DNA of 64,000 nt, from positions 82,284 through 146,283 of the forward strand of contig NZ_VMNB01000005.1 of assembly GCF_013277515.1 (NCBI RefSeq). The letters run 5' to 3'. The position numbers and the translations under genes were made by a program. The notes beneath the pieces are model-generated. The model did no database searches. It saw only the letters and a list, made by a program, of their open reading frames with translations, and had not been told where the DNA came from. Positions 20,704 to 29,037 of the stretch are shown here, piece after piece (position 1 is the first letter of the stretch; every line of letters starts with the position of its first letter). This DNA is from Streptococcus sp. k-402. GTDB taxonomy: Bacteria; Bacillota; Bacilli; Lactobacillales; Streptococcaceae.

Positions 20704-20793
20704 CCCGTTAAAACCTCACAGTGAAAATAGGAAATCTTACGTAGAAACTTTAGTTTCTAGAAAGATTTATCTTTTTCACCAAGAGGTTAGGGC
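20704..20793. repeat. Palindromic terminator-like repeat, copy 1 (after dnaK)
   Basis: Nested inverted repeats: GCCC/GGGC, AACCTC/GAGGTT and an inner arm pair GTGAAAATAGGAAATCT with AGATTTATCTTTTTCAC (20721-20779). The inner unit is related, in opposite orientation, to 21721-21776 on the other side of the DJ-1 gene. It may be a SPRITE-like element (rho-independent-terminator-like pneumococcal repeat) and could end the dnaK transcript. Confidence 0.65.
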
Positions 20794-20858
20794 GTGCTCA
20801 ATTTAGCATTACTAGTTTGATTTTTAAAACTCGAGCGTCGTAATGATAAGAAGAAATC

Positions 20859-20888
20859 CAGAGGTTGCAACCCAGCCTCTGTTTTTCG
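20859..20888 (+). terminator. Terminator-like hairpin before the DJ-1 gene
   Basis: CAGAGG and CCTCTG pair around TTGCAACCCAG and are followed by TTTTTCG. It lies downstream of dnaK, so dnaK and the next gene are probably separate transcripts. Confidence 0.6.
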
Positions 20889-20909
20889 ATAAAATAGAGG
20901 ATGTTGCGT

Positions 20910-21542
20910 ATGAAAAAAGTACTTTGTATCATTTATCCTAATTTTTCTCTTTATGAGATAACCGCTTTAACAAGTACTTTAGCTCTGTCTTTTGATATCA
21001 CGATTGATTATGTCGCTTCTGAGAATTCGATGGTGGTCTCTGAGGATGGTTTGTCCTGTCAACCGACGAAAACATTGGATCAGATCCGTATAGAAGATTA
21101 TTCTTGTGTGATTTTGCCAGGAATGGTAAATATAGGTCCTGCTCTACAAGATGAGAGATTGATCTCGTTTTTGAGAAGTCTTAATGAGCAAGATATCCTA
21201 ATTGCAGCCATTTCTTCAGCGCCCCTTTTATTGGCGAAATCAGGCTTGTTGAACGACACGAAATTTACAGGTGGAATTTGGCAAAACTTCTTTGACTATT
21301 TTAAATTTCTTCCACGTGAGAATTTCCAACCGAAAGTTCTTGTCCAAGATAAACAAATCATTACGGCTATCGGTTTTGCACATCAAGAGTTTGCAAGAAA
21401 AGTGATTTTCGGTTTAGGGTTGGCAGAGAATACGGACAACTATTTTAAAGAACAGAACGAGTATGCTGAAGAGGATTTGATATTTACTCTATCGGACAAA
21501 GAGTTTGATGAAGTGAAGCAGAGTATAGAAAACATCCTCTAA
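20910..21542 (+). CDS. DJ-1/PfpI family protein lacking the nucleophile cysteine
   Basis: 210 residues of DJ-1/PfpI (class I glutamine amidotransferase-like) fold: VLCIIYPNFSLYEITAL with the conserved Glu (about 15), VILPGM near 68, and the elbow IAAISSAPLLLAKSGLL near 98-114. In most relatives the elbow is AICSAP or AICAGP with a catalytic Cys; here Ser sits at that position (about 102), so the usual activity may be lost or changed. It sits between dnaK and dnaJ, flanked by inverted related palindromes. The start is the ATG at 20910 rather than the upstream in-frame TTG at 20901. Confidence 0.8.
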   Translation: MKKVLCIIYPNFSLYEITALTSTLALSFDITIDYVASENSMVVSEDGLSCQPTKTLDQIRIEDYSCVILPGMVNIGPALQDERLISFLRSLNEQDILIAAISSAPLLLAKSGLLNDTKFTGGIWQNFFDYFKFLPRENFQPKVLVQDKQIITAIGFAHQEFARKVIFGLGLAENTDNYFKEQNEYAEEDLIFTLSDKEFDEVKQSIENIL

Positions 21543-21561
21543 AGATTTACATGAAAATTAT

Positions 21562-21715
21562 AGAAAGGAACAAAGGTGTTCGTGACTGAACACGGGTTCC
21601 CAAATTTCTTACTCAATATAACAGAAAGGAATTGAACCTGACCTAAATCGAGGTTTGATTCAAAATATCAATAGAAAGGAACAAAGGTGTTCAGGGAATT
21701 GAACCCGACCTAAAT
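21562..21715. repeat. Short direct repeats upstream of dnaJ
   Basis: AGAAAGGAACAAAGGTGTTC occurs at 21562-21581 and again at 21673-21692. GGAATTGAACCTGACCTAAAT (one base short of this at the left) occurs at 21628-21648 and, with one change, at 21695-21715. The two motifs are interleaved, giving a tandemly duplicated non-coding stretch between the DJ-1 gene and dnaJ. Confidence 0.8.
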
Positions 21716-21720
21716 TCTCG

Positions 21721-21776
21721 GAAAAAAGATAAATCTGTCTAGGAGCATCGCTCCAGCGTCAGATTTCCTATTTTTC
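21721..21776. repeat. Palindromic terminator-like repeat, copy 2 (before dnaJ)
   Basis: GAAAAAAGATAAATCTG and CAGATTTCCTATTTTTC form an imperfect stem with an inner GGAGC-atcg-GCTCC-type hairpin. Its reverse complement aligns with the inner unit of the repeat after dnaK (shared TAGGAAATCT and AGATTTATCTTTTT). It ends 30 bases before dnaJ. Confidence 0.7.
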
Positions 21777-21805
21777 AGTCGAATTTTACGGTCTTGGTAT
21801 CTTGT

Positions 21806-22945
21806 ATGAACAATACTGAATTTTATGATCGTCTGGGGGTGTCAAAAAACGCTTCGGCAGACGAGATCAAAAAGGCTTATCGTAAGCTTTCGAAAAAATA
21901 CCACCCAGATATCAACAAGGAGCCTGGTGCTGAGGAAAAGTACAAGGAAGTTCAGGAAGCCTATGAGACTTTGAGTGACGACCAAAAACGTGCTGCCTAT
22001 GACCAATATGGTGCTGCTGGAGCCAACGGTGGCTTTGGAGGCTTTGGTGGTGGAGCTGGCGGTTTCAATGGGGCAGGAGGCTTCGGTGGTTTTGAAGATA
22101 TCTTCTCAAGTTTCTTCGGCGGAGGCGGTGCTTCACGCAATCCAAATGCTCCTCGTCAGGGGGATGACCTCCAGTATCGTGTGAATTTGACTTTTGAAGA
22201 AGCTATTTTTGGAGCTGAAAAAGAAGTCAAGTACAACCGTGAAGCAAGCTGTCGTACATGTAATGGCTCAGGTGCTAAACCAGGAACAAGTCCAGTTACT
22301 TGTGGACGCTGTCATGGCGCTGGTGTCATTAACGTCGATACGCAGACTCCGCTTGGTATGATGCGTCGCCAAGTAACCTGTGATGTCTGTCATGGTCGCG
22401 GAAAAGAAATCAAAGATCCATGTACAACTTGTCACGGAACAGGTCATGAAAAACAAGCCCATAGTGTACATGTAAAAATCCCTGCTGGTGTGGAAACTGG
22501 TCAACAAATTCGCCTAGCAGGTCAAGGTGAAGCAGGCTTTAACGGTGGACCTTATGGTGACTTGTATGTGGTGGTTTCTGTGGAAGCTAGTGATAAGTTT
22601 GAACGTGAAGGAACCACTATCTTCTACAATCTCAACCTCAACTTTGTCCAAGCAGCTCTTGGTGACACAGTAGATATTCCAACTGTTCACGGTGATGTTG
22701 AATTGGTTATACCAGAGGGAACTCAGACTGGTAAGAAATTCCGTTTACGTGGCAAGGGAGCTCCGAGTCTTCGTGGTGGTGCAGTTGGTGACCAATACGT
22801 TACTGTTAATGTCGTAACACCGACAGGCTTGAACGACCGCCAAAAAGCAGCCTTGAAAGAATTCGCAGCTGCTGGTGATTTAAAAGTCAATCCAAAGAAA
22901 AAGGGCTTCTTTGACCATATTAAAGATGCCTTTGAAGGAGAATAA
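21806..22945 (+). CDS. dnaJ: Chaperone DnaJ (Hsp40)
   Basis: 379 residues. A J-domain with HPD (about 34-36) is followed by a G/F-rich region (about 77-120), four CxxCxGxG zinc repeats ([32 protein letters not shown]) and the C-terminal substrate-binding domains. It delivers substrates to DnaK and stimulates its ATPase. The ATG at 21806 matches the conserved [11 protein letters not shown] start, but no clear ribosome site precedes it. It is separated from dnaK by about 1.1 kb. Confidence 0.97.
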   Translation: MNNTEFYDRLGVSKNASADEIKKAYRKLSKKYHPDINKEPGAEEKYKEVQEAYETLSDDQKRAAYDQYGAAGANGGFGGFGGGAGGFNGAGGFGGFEDIFSSFFGGGGASRNPNAPRQGDDLQYRVNLTFEEAIFGAEKEVKYNREASCRTCNGSGAKPGTSPVTCGRCHGAGVINVDTQTPLGMMRRQVTCDVCHGRGKEIKDPCTTCHGTGHEKQAHSVHVKIPAGVETGQQIRLAGQGEAGFNGGPYGDLYVVVSVEASDKFEREGTTIFYNLNLNFVQAALGDTVDIPTVHGDVELVIPEGTQTGKKFRLRGKGAPSLRGGAVGDQYVTVNVVTPTGLNDRQKAALKEFAAAGDLKVNPKKKGFFDHIKDAFEGE

Positions 22946-22950
22946 AGCAA

Positions 22951-22973
22951 AAAGAGCCGAGTGGCTCTTTTTT
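22951..22973 (+). terminator. Terminator after dnaJ
   Basis: AAAGAGCC-gagt-GGCTCTTT followed by TTTG: a compact GC-capped stem and T tract directly after the dnaJ stop. Confidence 0.9.
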
Positions 22974-22988
22974 GTTTATAGATTTTTT

Positions 22989-23125
22989 AAGACTTTCCTT
23001 AAGTAATGACGGACGGTAGCGACCTTCTTCGAAGTTCCGTACCTAAATTTTGAGCCTAGGTCTCAAAGTTTCTGGACACCTAAAACCAAACTGTTTCAGG
23101 TGTTTTCATTACGGCGGAAAGTCTT
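22989..23125. repeat. 137-bp palindromic interspersed element (RUP-like)
   Basis: Ends AAGACTTTCC (22989-22998) and GGAAAGTCTT (23116-23125) are perfect inverted repeats, with inner TAATGA/TCATTA pairing. The middle contains TTTTGAGCCTAGGTCTCAAA, related to the core of the element between grpE and dnaK. It fits the small interspersed repeats of this species group; exact class is uncertain. Confidence 0.6.
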
Positions 23126-23202
23126 CGATTTAGTTGTGAAATGGTGAATGAGCTGCCTAAATTATGATGTATAGTTGATGAAATATAACTTGTTTACGTT
23201 TT

Positions 23203-23226
23203 AAAAAGAGCCGTTGGGCTCTTTTT
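23203..23226. terminator. Terminator for the minus-strand gene pair, also usable from the left
   Basis: AAAAAGAGCC-gttg-GGCTCTTTTT is symmetrical with A and T tracts on each side. It could stop both minus-strand transcripts from 23225 and plus-strand transcripts from dnaJ. Confidence 0.85.
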
Positions 23227-23512
23227 ACTTATCTTCAGTTTCCTGTGTTTCTTTGATAACAGCTAGTCTAGTCTGGATATCCTTTTCCAAGACCTTAAAC
23301 TTGTAAGTCAGGTCTTCTTGGTATTCCTTGATGAGTTCTTTTTGCTGGTCAATGATTTGTAGGCTGTTTTGGATAATATCCACATCATCCTTGATAGATT
23401 GAACGCGGTCAGTGGTATTCAAGACTTCATCTGTGATGGTTTGGCGATTTTTTGTGACCAAATAACTTCCAGCTGCAGCTCCTGCAAATAGCAGTAGGTT
23501 GGATAATTTCAT
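23225..23512 (-). CDS. Small membrane-anchored coiled-coil protein, function unknown
   Basis: 95 residues: an N-terminal hydrophobic/Gly-Ala stretch (LLLFAGAAAGSYLV) followed by a highly charged coiled coil. The pattern resembles YtxH-type small proteins, which are envelope-associated or cytosolic stress proteins, but I do not recognise a defined family. It lies nine bases after the HIT gene and is co-transcribed with it. Confidence 0.75.
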   Translation of the reverse strand: MKLSNLLLFAGAAAGSYLVTKNRQTITDEVLNTTDRVQSIKDDVDIIQNSLQIIDQQKELIKEYQEDLTYKFKVLEKDIQTRLAVIKETQETEDK

Positions 23513-23521
23513 GGCAACTCC

Positions 23522-23932
23522 TTAGGCGTTTTTGATAGTTTCAGCGACTTGAGCAAGTTTGTCAAAGTCTGGTTCGTGGGCAATAAAATCAATCTTGAGG
23601 TCATCGTCCGCACTGTAGCGAGGCACGAGGTGAACGTGGGTATGAAAGACGGTTTGCCCTGCGATTTCTTCACAGTTGGCAATGATATTCATACCAGTAG
23701 CCTTGGTAGCTTTCATGACTTTTTGAGCTACTTTTGGTACTTGGGCAAAGAGTTGGCTGGCGCTAGTAGCATCCATTTCCAAAAGATTGCGATAGTGCTT
23801 TTTAGGTACGACCAAGGTATGTCCTGGTGTCACTTGAGAGATATCAAGAAAGGCAAGAACCTGCTCATCTTCATATACTTTTGAAGCAGGAATTTCCCCT
23901 GCGATGATTTTACAAAAAATGCAATCTGACAT
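23522..23932 (-). CDS. HIT family nucleotide hydrolase/transferase
   Basis: 136 residues with the HINT-type layout: CIFCKIIAGEIPASKVYED at the start and the catalytic histidine triad HTHVHLVPR near 97-105. Such proteins hydrolyse adenosine phosphoramidates or dinucleoside polyphosphates. It is divergent from ecsA, as in other firmicutes where the HIT protein (Hit/Hint) adjoins ecsAB. Confidence 0.93.
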   Translation of the reverse strand: MSDCIFCKIIAGEIPASKVYEDEQVLAFLDISQVTPGHTLVVPKKHYRNLLEMDATSASQLFAQVPKVAQKVMKATKATGMNIIANCEEIAGQTVFHTHVHLVPRYSADDDLKIDFIAHEPDFDKLAQVAETIKNA

Positions 23933-23999
23933 AAAATCTACCTCTACTGTATTGAATTTTGATATAATATAGCTACATTATACCAGATTTGGAGAAAAT

Positions 24000-24731
24000 A
24001 TGTTAGAAATTAAAAACCTGACAGGTGGCTATGTTCATGTTCCTGTTTTGAAAGATGTGTCTTTTACCGTTGAAAGTGGACAGTTGGTCGGTTTGATTGG
24101 TCTCAATGGTGCTGGGAAATCGACGACTATCAATGAGATTATCGGTCTGTTGACACCTTATAGTGGCTCTATCAATATCAATGACTTGACCCTGCAAGAA
24201 GATGCGACAAGTTACCGCAAGCAGATTGGCTACATTCCAGAAACGCCCAGCCTGTATGAGGACTTGACCCTCAGAGAGCATATCGAAACGGTTGCTATGG
24301 CTTATGGTATTGAGCAGAAAGTGGCTTTTGATCGAGTGGAACCTTTGTTAAAAATGTTCCGTCTGGACCAGAAATTGGACTGGTTTCCTGTTCATTTTTC
24401 AAAAGGGATGAAGCAGAAGGTCATGATTATCTGTGCTTTTGTGGTGGATCCAAGTCTTTTCATAGTGGATGAGCCCTTCCTTGGTCTGGATCCGCTAGCT
24501 ATTGCAGACTTGATTCAGCTTTTGGAAGTGGAAAAGCAAAAGGGCAAGTCCATTCTCATGAGTACCCACGTGCTGGATTCGGCGGAGAAGATGTGTGATG
24601 CCTTTGTCATTCTTCACAAGGGAGAGGTGCGTGCCAAGGGAAATCTCCTGCAACTGCGCGAAGCCTTTGATATGCCTGAGGCTAGTTTGAATGATATTTA
24701 CTTGGCTCTGACCAAAGAGGAGGAGCTATGA
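24000..24731 (+). CDS. ecsA: ABC transporter ATP-binding protein EcsA
   Basis: 243 residues: Walker A GLNGAGKST (about 36-44), signature SKGMKQKVM (about 134-142), Walker B LFIVDEPFLGLDP and H-loop STHVL. The next gene encodes a large EcsB-type membrane protein. EcsAB is linked in Bacillus to protein secretion and RIP by RasP, and in streptococci to peptide export. It overlaps ecsB by four bases (ATGA). Confidence 0.9.
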   Translation: MLEIKNLTGGYVHVPVLKDVSFTVESGQLVGLIGLNGAGKSTTINEIIGLLTPYSGSININDLTLQEDATSYRKQIGYIPETPSLYEDLTLREHIETVAMAYGIEQKVAFDRVEPLLKMFRLDQKLDWFPVHFSKGMKQKVMIICAFVVDPSLFIVDEPFLGLDPLAIADLIQLLEVEKQKGKSILMSTHVLDSAEKMCDAFVILHKGEVRAKGNLLQLREAFDMPEASLNDIYLALTKEEEL

Positions 24732-25777
24732 GAGACTTGTTTTTAAAGAGAAAGCAGGCTTTTCGTAAGGAGTGTCTTGGTTATCTGCGCTATGTTCTCA
24801 ATGACCACTTTGTCTTGTTCCTGCTTGTTCTGCTGGGATTTCTAGCCTACCAGTACAGTCAACTCTTGCAAGATTTTCCTGAAAATCATTGGCCTATCCT
24901 TTTGTTTGTAGGAATTACCTCTGTTTTACTGTTGCTTTGGGGAGGAATTGCCACCTATATGGAGGCTCCAGACAAGCTCTTTCTCTTGGTTGGAGAAGAG
25001 GAAATCAAGCTCCATCTCAAGCGTCAAACTGGCATTTCCCTAGTCTTTTGGCTCTTTGTCCAGACCCTTTTCTTGCTGTTATTTGCGCCTTTATTTTTAG
25101 CAATGGGCTATGGCTTGCCTGTTTTTCTGGTCTATGTGCTTTTATTGGGAGTAGGTAAATATTTCCTCTTTCGTCAAAAGGCCAGCAAATTTTTCACGGA
25201 AACTGGACTGGACTGGGACTATGTCATTTCCCAAGAAAGCAAGCGTAAGCAAGTCTTGCTTCGTTTCTTTGCCCTCTTTACGCAGGTCAAGGGGCTTTCA
25301 AACAGCGTCAAGCGTCGTGCTTATCTGGACTTTATCCTAAAGGCTGTTCAGAAGGTGCCTGGGAAGATTTGGCAAAATCTCTATCTGCGTTCTTATCTGC
25401 GAAATGGAGACCTCTTTGCCCTCAGTCTCCGTCTGCTCTTGCTTTCCATACTGGCGCAGGTCTTTATCGAGCAAGCTTGGATTGCGACAGCAGTGGTAGT
25501 TCTCTTTAACTACCTCTTGCTCTTCCAGTTGCTGGCCCTCTATCATGCCTTTGACTACCAGTATTTGACCCAACTCTTTCCACTAGACAAGGGGCAAAAG
25601 GAAAAAGGCTTGCAGGCTGTAGTCCGAGGATTGACCAGTTTTGTTTTACTTGTGGAATTAGTTGTTGGGTTGATTACCTTCCAAGAAAAACTAGCCCTTC
25701 TAGCCTTGCTGGGTGCAGGTTTGGTTTTACTAGTCTTGTACTTACCTTATCAAGTAAAACGTCAGATGCTGGATTAA
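24728..25777 (+). CDS. ecsB: ABC transporter permease EcsB
   Basis: 349 residues with about seven membrane segments and a charged cytosolic loop around 160-215. It resembles EcsB in length, in the N-terminal LFLKRKQAFRKECLGYLRYVLNDHF and in its pairing with EcsA. Co-translated with ecsA. Confidence 0.88.
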   Translation: MRDLFLKRKQAFRKECLGYLRYVLNDHFVLFLLVLLGFLAYQYSQLLQDFPENHWPILLFVGITSVLLLLWGGIATYMEAPDKLFLLVGEEEIKLHLKRQTGISLVFWLFVQTLFLLLFAPLFLAMGYGLPVFLVYVLLLGVGKYFLFRQKASKFFTETGLDWDYVISQESKRKQVLLRFFALFTQVKGLSNSVKRRAYLDFILKAVQKVPGKIWQNLYLRSYLRNGDLFALSLRLLLLSILAQVFIEQAWIATAVVVLFNYLLLFQLLALYHAFDYQYLTQLFPLDKGQKEKGLQAVVRGLTSFVLLVELVVGLITFQEKLALLALLGAGLVLLVLYLPYQVKRQMLD

Positions 25778-25795
25778 TCTTGCCTATATGACACT

Positions 25796-25835
25796 AAAAA
25801 AGAAGTTGAGTTCAGTTTGTCTCAGCTTCTTTTAT
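25796..25835. terminator. Terminator between convergent ecsB and blpT
   Basis: AAAAAAGAAGTTGAG and CTCAGCTTCTTTTATT pair around TTCAGTTTGT, with A and T tracts on either side, so it can serve both convergent genes. Confidence 0.8.
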
Positions 25836-25838
25836 TTT

Positions 25839-26168
25839 CTACAGGATAATGGTTGGTCCGTAGAGACTCAACTTGGTCTTGACTTGGTCAAAGTGGAAGC
25901 GGTCATAGGCCCGCCAAGCGGCGCGAGTTGGAGCATCTGGATTGAGGGCGCTGAGTCCCATGAGAAGACTGGAAGTCTGGTAGAATTTTTCCAGTTCAAT
26001 CAAGACTCGATTATCCACTGTCTCAGCCTTGGCTAGAAAACCAAGAATAGAGTCTAATTGCTCCTGAAAGCGGACGTCGTCAGCGCTTGCCTGTTTGCAT
26101 GCTTGGTAGGTTTTGTTTAAGTCAGTAATCAAGGTTTGAGCTCTTTTGATAGGGTCTGTATCTGTCAT
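25839..26168 (-). CDS. blpT: Blp regulon protein BlpT
   Basis: 109 residues, soluble and helical. It starts TDTDPIKRAQTLITDLNKTY and ends DQVKTKLSLYGPTIIL, which I recognise as BlpT of pneumococcus. The gene is known to be controlled by BlpR but its function is not established. It is divergent from blpR, with a BlpR box (26266-26297) pointing toward it. Confidence 0.85.
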   Translation of the reverse strand: MTDTDPIKRAQTLITDLNKTYQACKQASADDVRFQEQLDSILGFLAKAETVDNRVLIELEKFYQTSSLLMGLSALNPDAPTRAAWRAYDRFHFDQVKTKLSLYGPTIIL

Positions 26169-26265
26169 GAGAATTCCTCCTCTAATCTGGGTGCTAGTCT
26201 TGTTTCTAGCAACTGTGTTTTGATACTGTCAGTCTATCACTTTTATCTCCTTTTCAACCATAAAA

Positions 26266-26297
26266 TCTTTAATTGTCCTTGAAATTTCCTGAATGGT
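26266..26297 (-). promoter_or_regulatory. BlpR-binding box upstream of blpT
   Basis: On the minus strand two imperfect direct repeats, ACCATTCAGGA and ACAATTAAAGA, start 21 bp apart. This is the spacing of the BlpR/ComE-type sites at 29076 and 29566. It sits about 100 bases before blpT, so response-regulator control of blpT is likely. Confidence 0.7.
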
Positions 26298-26463
26298 ACT
26301 GTTAAGATTTTATGATAAAATAGTGGTAAGATTATCATGCTTATTTGAGGAACAAGCTACCCTTCAGGAGCATTAAAGGCCTGTTTAGGATTTGGTTGGC
26401 TTGTATCATAGTATTTTTGCTATTCTCTTTTTAGGAAGAAATCGAAACAAGGAGAGTAAGAAG

Positions 26464-27201
26464 ATGAGAATATTTGTTTTAGAAGATGATTTTTCCCAAC
26501 AGACTAGGATTGAAACGACCATTGAGAAACTCTTGAAAGAACATCACATCACTCCCAGCTCTTTTGAAGTTTTTGGCAAACCAGAGCAACTGCTGGCTGA
26601 AGTGCATGAGAAGGGGGCCCATCATCTATTCTTTTTGGATATTGAGATTCGAAATGAGGAGATGAAGGGTCTGGAAGTGGCTAGAAAGATTCGGGATAGG
26701 GATCCTTATGCTCTCATCGTCTTTGTGACGACTCACTCGGAGTTTATGCCCCTGTCCTTTCGCTACCAGGTGTCAGCTTTGGACTACATTGATAAGGCCC
26801 TTTCGGCAGAGGAGTTTGAATCTCGGATCGAGACAGCCCTCCTCTATGCCAATAGTCAGGATAGTAAAAGTCTGGCGGAAGATTGCTTTTACTTTAAATC
26901 AAAATTTGCTCAATTCCAGTATCCTTTTAAAGAGGTCTACTATCTCGAAACGTCGCCCAGAGCCCATCGTGTTATTCTCTATACCAAGACAGACAGGTTG
27001 GAATTTACAGCGAGTTTAGAGGAGGTTTTCAAGCAGGAGCCCCGTCTCTTGCAGTGCCATCGCTCTTTTCTCATTAATCCTGCCAATGTAGTTCGTTTGG
27101 ATAAGAAAGAGAAACTCCTTTTCTTTCCCAATGGAGGAAGCTGTATGATTGCGCGTTATAAGGTCAGAGAAGTGTCTGAGGCCATCAATAACTTACATTG
27201 A
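26464..27201 (+). CDS. blpR: Response regulator BlpR
   Basis: 245 residues. An N-terminal receiver domain has acidic pair ED (about 7-8), phospho-acceptor Asp in LFFLDIEI (about 58), Thr and Lys in FVTTHSEF and DYIDKAL. A C-terminal LytTR DNA-binding domain covers about 140-243 (KEVYYLETSPRAHRVILYT; LLQCHRSFLINPANV). It activates blp genes by binding paired 21-bp-spaced repeats. The ATG at 26464 follows AAGGAGAG; an in-frame GTG at 26392 lacks a ribosome site. No blpS gene precedes it, unlike in pneumococcus. Confidence 0.94.
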   Translation: MRIFVLEDDFSQQTRIETTIEKLLKEHHITPSSFEVFGKPEQLLAEVHEKGAHHLFFLDIEIRNEEMKGLEVARKIRDRDPYALIVFVTTHSEFMPLSFRYQVSALDYIDKALSAEEFESRIETALLYANSQDSKSLAEDCFYFKSKFAQFQYPFKEVYYLETSPRAHRVILYTKTDRLEFTASLEEVFKQEPRLLQCHRSFLINPANVVRLDKKEKLLFFPNGGSCMIARYKVREVSEAINNLH

Positions 27202-27214
27202 GTGAGGTGCTGGA

Positions 27215-28564
27215 ATGGAATTAGTTTGGAAGATAGTATATGTGTTTTTGATATCTGGATTGGAATTGTTTATATTTTTTAAGGTGGATGGAATTGTTCT
27301 AACTCTGGAGAGAGTTTTTAAGTCCTTTCTTTTTAAGCTACTTTTAGCAGTTGTTTTTGTAACGATTAGCTATATAGTAGGAAATACTTACCTAACTTAT
27401 TTTATGGAACCCTTGTACGGCATTGGTTTATCTTTCTTATTGTTAAGAGGGCTTCCTAAAAAACTACTCTTCTTTTATGGTCTCTTCCCAATGATGTTGG
27501 TGAATCTTTTTTTCAGGGTAGTCTCCTATTTTGTGATTCCATTTTTGGGGCAAGGGCATGTGTATGATGACCGCTCTTTTATTTGGTTATGTATAAAAAT
27601 TTTCATTTGCTTTATTTCTCTAGCCTTTTTGAAATGGTTAGACTATGATTTTACTAGTTTGAGAAGGGAGACTCTCGATAAAGGTTTTCAAAAGTCCCTG
27701 ACTACGATTAACTGGATAATGGGGGCTTACTATCTAGTGATGCAAAGTCTGTCTTTCTTTGAATATGAACAAGGTATTCAATCAACGACTGTTCGCCATC
27801 TCATCCTAGTCTTTTACCTACTCTTTTTTATGGGTATTATCAAGAAGCTAGATACCTATTTGAAGGACAAACTCCATGAGAGATTGGACCAAGAACAGGC
27901 CTTGCGCTACAGAGATATGGAACGCTATAGTCGGCATATAGAGGAACTTTACAAGGAAGTCCGGAGTTTTCGCCATGACTACACCAACCTCTTGACCAGT
28001 TTACGTCTGGGCATTGAAGAGGAGGATATGGAGCAGATAAAAGAGGTCTACGACTCGGTCTTAAAGGATTCTAGTCAGAAATTGCAGGACAACAAATATG
28101 ACCTTGGCAGATTGGTAAATATTCGGGACCGTGCCCTCAAAAGTCTTCTAGCAGGGAAATTTCTAAAAGCTAGAGATAAGAAGATTGTCTTTAATGTCGA
28201 AGTTCCTGAGGAGATTCAGGTCGAGGGGATGAGTCTACTTGATTTTCTAACCATTGTGTCCATCCTTTGTGACAATGCTATTGAAGCCAGTGCAGAGGCC
28301 AGTCAACCTCATGTTTCAATCGCCTTTTTAAAAAATGGAGCACAGGAGACCTTTATCATTGAAAATTCCATCAAAGAAGAGGGCATAGATATTTCTGAGA
28401 TTTTCTCCTTTGGAGCCAGTTCTAAAGGGGAAGAGAGAGGAGTTGGTCTCTATACTGTTATGAAAATTGTGGAAAGCCATCCTAATACCAGTCTAAATAC
28501 CACCTGTCAAAATCAAGTCTTTCGTCAGGTTTTAACAGTTCACTCGATGTCAGTTGATGATTAG
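27215..28564 (+). CDS. blpH: Histidine kinase BlpH (peptide pheromone receptor)
   Basis: 449 residues. Six or seven N-terminal membrane segments (about 1-225) are typical of the HPK10 peptide-sensing family, followed by a coiled region and the phospho-acceptor His in RSFRHDYTNLL (about 256). The ATPase domain has N-box DNAIEAS and a G-rich GERGVGLYTVMKI. It normally senses BlpC and phosphorylates BlpR. It starts 13 bases after blpR. The gene looks intact although no blpC is in the window. Confidence 0.93.
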   Translation: MELVWKIVYVFLISGLELFIFFKVDGIVLTLERVFKSFLFKLLLAVVFVTISYIVGNTYLTYFMEPLYGIGLSFLLLRGLPKKLLFFYGLFPMMLVNLFFRVVSYFVIPFLGQGHVYDDRSFIWLCIKIFICFISLAFLKWLDYDFTSLRRETLDKGFQKSLTTINWIMGAYYLVMQSLSFFEYEQGIQSTTVRHLILVFYLLFFMGIIKKLDTYLKDKLHERLDQEQALRYRDMERYSRHIEELYKEVRSFRHDYTNLLTSLRLGIEEEDMEQIKEVYDSVLKDSSQKLQDNKYDLGRLVNIRDRALKSLLAGKFLKARDKKIVFNVEVPEEIQVEGMSLLDFLTIVSILCDNAIEASAEASQPHVSIAFLKNGAQETFIIENSIKEEGIDISEIFSFGASSKGEERGVGLYTVMKIVESHPNTSLNTTCQNQVFRQVLTVHSMSVDD

Positions 28565-28632
28565 AAGATCTGTGGAAAGAAGTACCGCCTGTAGCCATCA
28601 ATTAAAATGCCATAGTATATGAGGTACCCTAT

Positions 28633-28989
28633 ATGAATAAGAAATCCTTTTTTATCATCTGTTCTACGTTGATTATAGCATCGAATCTTCTCATGATTTC
28701 CGTGGTGAATAAGGGAGAAGGAACAGGGAGCAACCTGTTTGTGATTGCTATAGCCTGTGTTATGTTACCAGTCTTTTTATATGCAGTTGAAAACCAACTG
28801 ACTTCATTGATAAGAGTAGAATCAATACTCCTGATTCAGTTGGCAGTTATATCTCTACTCCGTCTTGTCAACAGAATAGGGAGTACGCCTGAAATTCTCA
28901 ACATTATCATTACCCTTATCGCTTTGGCAAGTGGAACAGCTGCTATCCTTGTTGCGATCATGAGAATATATGAGAACATACGGAAGTGA
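28633..28989 (+). CDS. Small polytopic membrane protein after blpH
   Basis: 118 residues with about four hydrophobic segments and short loops (MNKKSFFIICSTLIIASNLL ... MRIYENIRK). No family recognised. It occupies the place where blpC and the blpAB transporter genes lie in pneumococcus. GAGG upstream of the ATG supports translation. It may be a bacteriocin immunity or accessory protein; that is inference from location. Confidence 0.7.
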   Translation: MNKKSFFIICSTLIIASNLLMISVVNKGEGTGSNLFVIAIACVMLPVFLYAVENQLTSLIRVESILLIQLAVISLLRLVNRIGSTPEILNIIITLIALASGTAAILVAIMRIYENIRK

Positions 28990-29037
28990 GGGTGAGTAGT
29001 TTTCTATTTTGTATTTTCACATTGTCAAGTTCCCCAG

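Noticed and set aside
21562..21715. Possible CRISPR array from the repeated 20-base motifs before dnaJ
   Set aside because: Only two copies of each of two different motifs, irregular spacing, and no cas genes anywhere in the window.
26298..26463. Remnant of blpS before blpR
   Set aside because: I looked for a LytTR-type fragment where blpS lies in pneumococcus, but no frame of more than a few codons resembles it. The stretch holds only an AT-rich promoter-like region.
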